From an uncultured Lacticaseibacillus sp. (GTDB lineage: Bacteria; Bacillota; Bacilli; Lactobacillales; Lactobacillaceae), in assembly GCA_934293835.1 (NCBI GenBank), contig CAKQZO010000029.1:1-14751 (forward strand): a DNA stretch of 14,751 nt, in the 5' to 3' direction. Shown piece after piece: positions 13,187-14,751 of the stretch; position 1 is the stretch's first letter; each line of letters starts with the position of its first letter. Both the position numbers and the translations under genes were made by a program. The notes beneath the pieces are model-generated. The model was not told the DNA's origin, ran no database searches, and saw only the letters and a list, made by a program, of their open reading frames with translations.

Positions 13187-13930
13187 CTAGAAGAATCTAA
13201 AGATCAACGCGATGCCCACGCCGATGGCAGCCGCACTCAACAAAGCCTCCATCCCCCGCGCCATGCCGGACAACAGATGCCCCGCCAGCATATCGCGGAT
13301 CGAATTGGTGATCGCCACGCCTGGAACTAGCGGCATTACCGCTCCGATGATCACATTATCGAGGTTATGCCCGATGCCGGCGCGGACGCCGAGCCAGGCG
13401 CTCACCCCCACGACGAACGCCCCAAGAAGCTCGGAGATGAAGCGGACCTGAGTCAGCCGGCCGATCCTGGCATAGACGAAGTAGCCCAAGGCCCCAGCAA
13501 TCGCCGCAAGCGGCATATCGAACCAATCGTAGGCCTGCGCGAACACCACCATCAGCATCATGCTGCAGACCGCTGCGGCTAACACCTCCAGCCAGAAGGG
13601 GAAAAACGGCGTATCTTCGTCGAGACGATGCAAGGCCCGATGAAGCTGATTCAATGTGATGGTGTGTGCGGCAAACTCACGCGACAGCTGATTGACCTGG
13701 GTCACCTTCTCCATATCGATGGAGCGCTTGTTGATGGGACTCAGCTTCATCAGCGGTGAGTCTTCCAACCCGATGAAGATCCCGGTTGGGGTAGTAAAGA
13801 CGAGGGCATTTTTCACCCCACCGTTTTGGGCAATGCGGCGCATCGTATCATCGACGCGATACATCTCGCTACCGCCTTCGATCATGATCCGGCCAGCAAG
13901 CAGACATGTCTCTAACAGTTCATTACGCAT
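13187..13930 (-). CDS. Threonine/serine exporter family protein, large N-terminal-type subunit (ThrE/DUF1212, YjjP-like)
   Basis: 247 residues, ATG at 13930. The soluble N-terminal part (about residues 1-110) holds the family signature LLAGRIMIEGGSEMYRVDD (11-29) and FTTPTGIFIGL. About five helices follow, with VIIGAVMPLVPGVAITNSIRDMLAGHLLSG near the C-terminus, the ThrE pore-type motif. In Corynebacterium ThrE the two halves are fused; here, as in many Firmicutes and in E. coli YjjP/YjjB, they are separate genes. YjjP/YjjB is reported to export succinate in E. coli, so the substrate is uncertain. The start overlaps the thioredoxin gene by eight bases (ATGCGTAA). Confidence 0.92.
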   Translation of the reverse strand: MRNELLETCLLAGRIMIEGGSEMYRVDDTMRRIAQNGGVKNALVFTTPTGIFIGLEDSPLMKLSPINKRSIDMEKVTQVNQLSREFAAHTITLNQLHRALHRLDEDTPFFPFWLEVLAAAVCSMMLMVVFAQAYDWFDMPLAAIAGALGYFVYARIGRLTQVRFISELLGAFVVGVSAWLGVRAGIGHNLDNVIIGAVMPLVPGVAITNSIRDMLAGHLLSGMARGMEALLSAAAIGVGIALIFRFF

Positions 13931-14249
13931 GGTGGGTGGCTCCGGCGATACTTTGTTGCAAGTGTGCTTTTAACACCGCTTTGGGGTAAGCACCGACGAT
14001 CTTCTCATAGGGCCGCCCGTCTTGATACACGACCAAGGCAGGGATACTCTGAATGCCGAACTGCTGTGCGACTTGGTTGTCCTCATCGATGTTCATGGTC
14101 ACCACCCGCATCGGTAGCTCCGTCTCAAGGGTCGCCATCAACGGCCCCATCACCTTACACGGGCCACACCAAGGCGCCCATAATTCGAGCACAGTGGTTC
14201 CTGTTGCCGTTGCTTGTGCTAGTGTTGCTCTCGTCACTGCCATCGTCAT
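13923..14249 (-). CDS. trxA: Thioredoxin
   Basis: 108 residues from the ATG at 14249, which has GAGGTG seven bases upstream; an ATG at 14255 is one base from the ribosome site and is less likely. Active site WAPWCGPCK near residues 25-33, the cis-proline region QSIPALVVYQDG, and the NIDEDNQVAQQFGI segment that precedes it. Length is normal. It is a cytoplasmic dithiol reductant. It is the first gene of a three-gene unit with the exporter halves. Lactobacilli often have several thioredoxin genes, so this may not be the principal one. Confidence 0.93.
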   Translation of the reverse strand: MTMAVTRATLAQATATGTTVLELWAPWCGPCKVMGPLMATLETELPMRVVTMNIDEDNQVAQQFGIQSIPALVVYQDGRPYEKIVGAYPKAVLKAHLQQSIAGATHHA

Positions 14250-14269
14250 GATCATTCACCTCGAACTTG

Positions 14270-14278
14270 ATTGTAGCA
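14270..14278 (-). promoter_or_regulatory. Extended -10 promoter of the thioredoxin-exporter unit
   Basis: On the minus strand TGCTACAAT contains TACAAT (14275-14270, 5 of 6) with a TGn extension, about 20 bases before the start at 14249. A weak TTGGTG lies 17 bases further upstream. Confidence 0.55.
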
Positions 14279-14321
14279 TGTCCCCATCTTCACACCAATG
14301 CCTTCTCATCAACCTTTTATG

Positions 14322-14353
14322 CGCAAAAAAAGACCAGTCAACGACTGGTCTTT
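14322..14353 (-). terminator. Terminator of the rRNA operon
   Basis: AAAGACCAGTC (14329-14339) pairs with GACTGGTCTTT (14343-14353). On the minus strand the hairpin is followed by a run of seven T (14331-14325). It lies a few bases beyond the 3' end of 5S rRNA. Confidence 0.88.
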
Positions 14354-14359
14354 CATTCA

Positions 14360-14475
14360 GCGTGGCGACTTCCTACCCTCGCAGGCAGTTACCCACCAAC
14401 TACTCTCGGCGTAGAGAAGCTTAACTTCTGTGTTCGGCATGGGAACAGGTGTATCCTTCTCGCCATCGCCACCAC
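14360..14475 (-). rRNA. rrf: 5S ribosomal RNA
   Basis: On the minus strand the segment has the conserved 5S core CCGAACACAGAAGTTAAG and CACCTGTTCCCATG, with terminal helix GTGGCGA pairing with TCGCCAC at the two ends. Length is about 115 bases. Exact ends are estimated from the terminal helix. Confidence 0.95.
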
Positions 14476-14570
14476 ACTGTGTATTTAACTGAAGGCTTGC
14501 ACCCTCAAAACTGGACATCATTGTTTATTTTTGCCGTGAACCGTATTTGCTCACTAGCGCTTACGCGCTT
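14476..14570 (-). other. 23S-5S rRNA spacer
   Basis: About 95 bases between the two rRNAs, AT-richer than the flanks. No tRNA cloverleaf is seen. AGCGC with GCGCT near 14556-14569 can form a small hairpin next to the 23S end and may take part in processing. Confidence 0.7.
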
Positions 14571-14751
14571 TGGTTAAGTCCTCGACCGATTAGTACTGGT
14601 CCGCTCCATACATCGCTGCACTTCCACTTCCAGCCTATCTACCAGATCATCTCTCTGGGGTCTTACTTCCATATAGGAATGGGAAATCTCATCTCGAGGG
14701 GGGCTTCACACTTAGATGCTTTCAGCGTTTATCCCTTCCGTTCATAGCTAC
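14571..14751 (-). rRNA. rrl: 23S ribosomal RNA, 3' end (partial)
   Basis: On the minus strand the end reads CTAATCGGTCGAGGACTTAA, the typical 3' terminus of firmicute 23S rRNA. The segment toward the window edge includes the conserved TTTCCCATTCC and CATCTAAGTGTGAAGC stretches of 23S domain VI. The gene continues beyond the right edge; the 16S gene would lie further on. Confidence 0.95.

Noticed and set aside
14476..14570. tRNA gene in the 23S-5S spacer
   Set aside because: No acceptor stem, TTCGA-type T loop or anticodon arm could be found.
14053..14747. Plus-strand frames across the 5S and 23S rRNA region
   Set aside because: They are antisense to rRNA and to the thioredoxin gene start and have no coding character.

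Overview
The window looks like chromosome of a relatively GC-rich lactic acid bacterium (Lactobacillaceae). The reasons are strong AAGGAGG-type ribosome binding sites, TTG and GTG starts, an ECF vitamin S component, Gram-positive lipoproteins, a cystathionine-type cysteine operon, and a 23S-5S rRNA pair of firmicute type. No phage, transposon, CRISPR or tRNA was seen.

Layout. 1-76: 3' end of an unrecognised plus-strand gene, then a two-way terminator. 145-1971 (minus): an ECF S component followed by a ten-helix membrane protein with an AbrB/MazE-like N-terminus. 2049-5161 (plus): a cysteine biosynthesis operon encoding a cysteine synthase/cystathionine beta-synthase-like enzyme, a cystathionine gamma-lyase/synthase-like enzyme and a short MetA-like acyltransferase. 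Ahead of it lies an unannotated 26-codon leader peptide with three consecutive Cys codons, a competing antiterminator and a terminator. 5165-11519 (minus): a branched-chain amino acid ABC importer with two paralogous lipoproteins, two permeases and two ATPases. Ahead of it lies a second unannotated leader peptide, rich in Leu codons near its end, followed by an 11-bp terminator. 11589-12562 (plus): an EamA-family transporter. 12526-12733 (minus): a promoter, a structured segment and a terminator that together look like a small RNA. 12711-14275 (minus): thioredoxin plus a two-part ThrE-type threonine/serine exporter. 14325-14751 (minus): rRNA terminator, 5S rRNA and the 3' end of 23S rRNA.

The common theme is amino-acid economy. 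Cysteine synthesis and branched-chain amino acid uptake each sit behind what looks like ribosome-mediated transcription attenuation (a leader peptide rich in the relevant amino acid plus a terminator) instead of the T-box leaders more usual in Firmicutes. For the cysteine leader a complete classical attenuation model can be drawn from the sequence. For the leucine leader the peptide and terminator are clear, but the switch between folds could not be resolved by eye.
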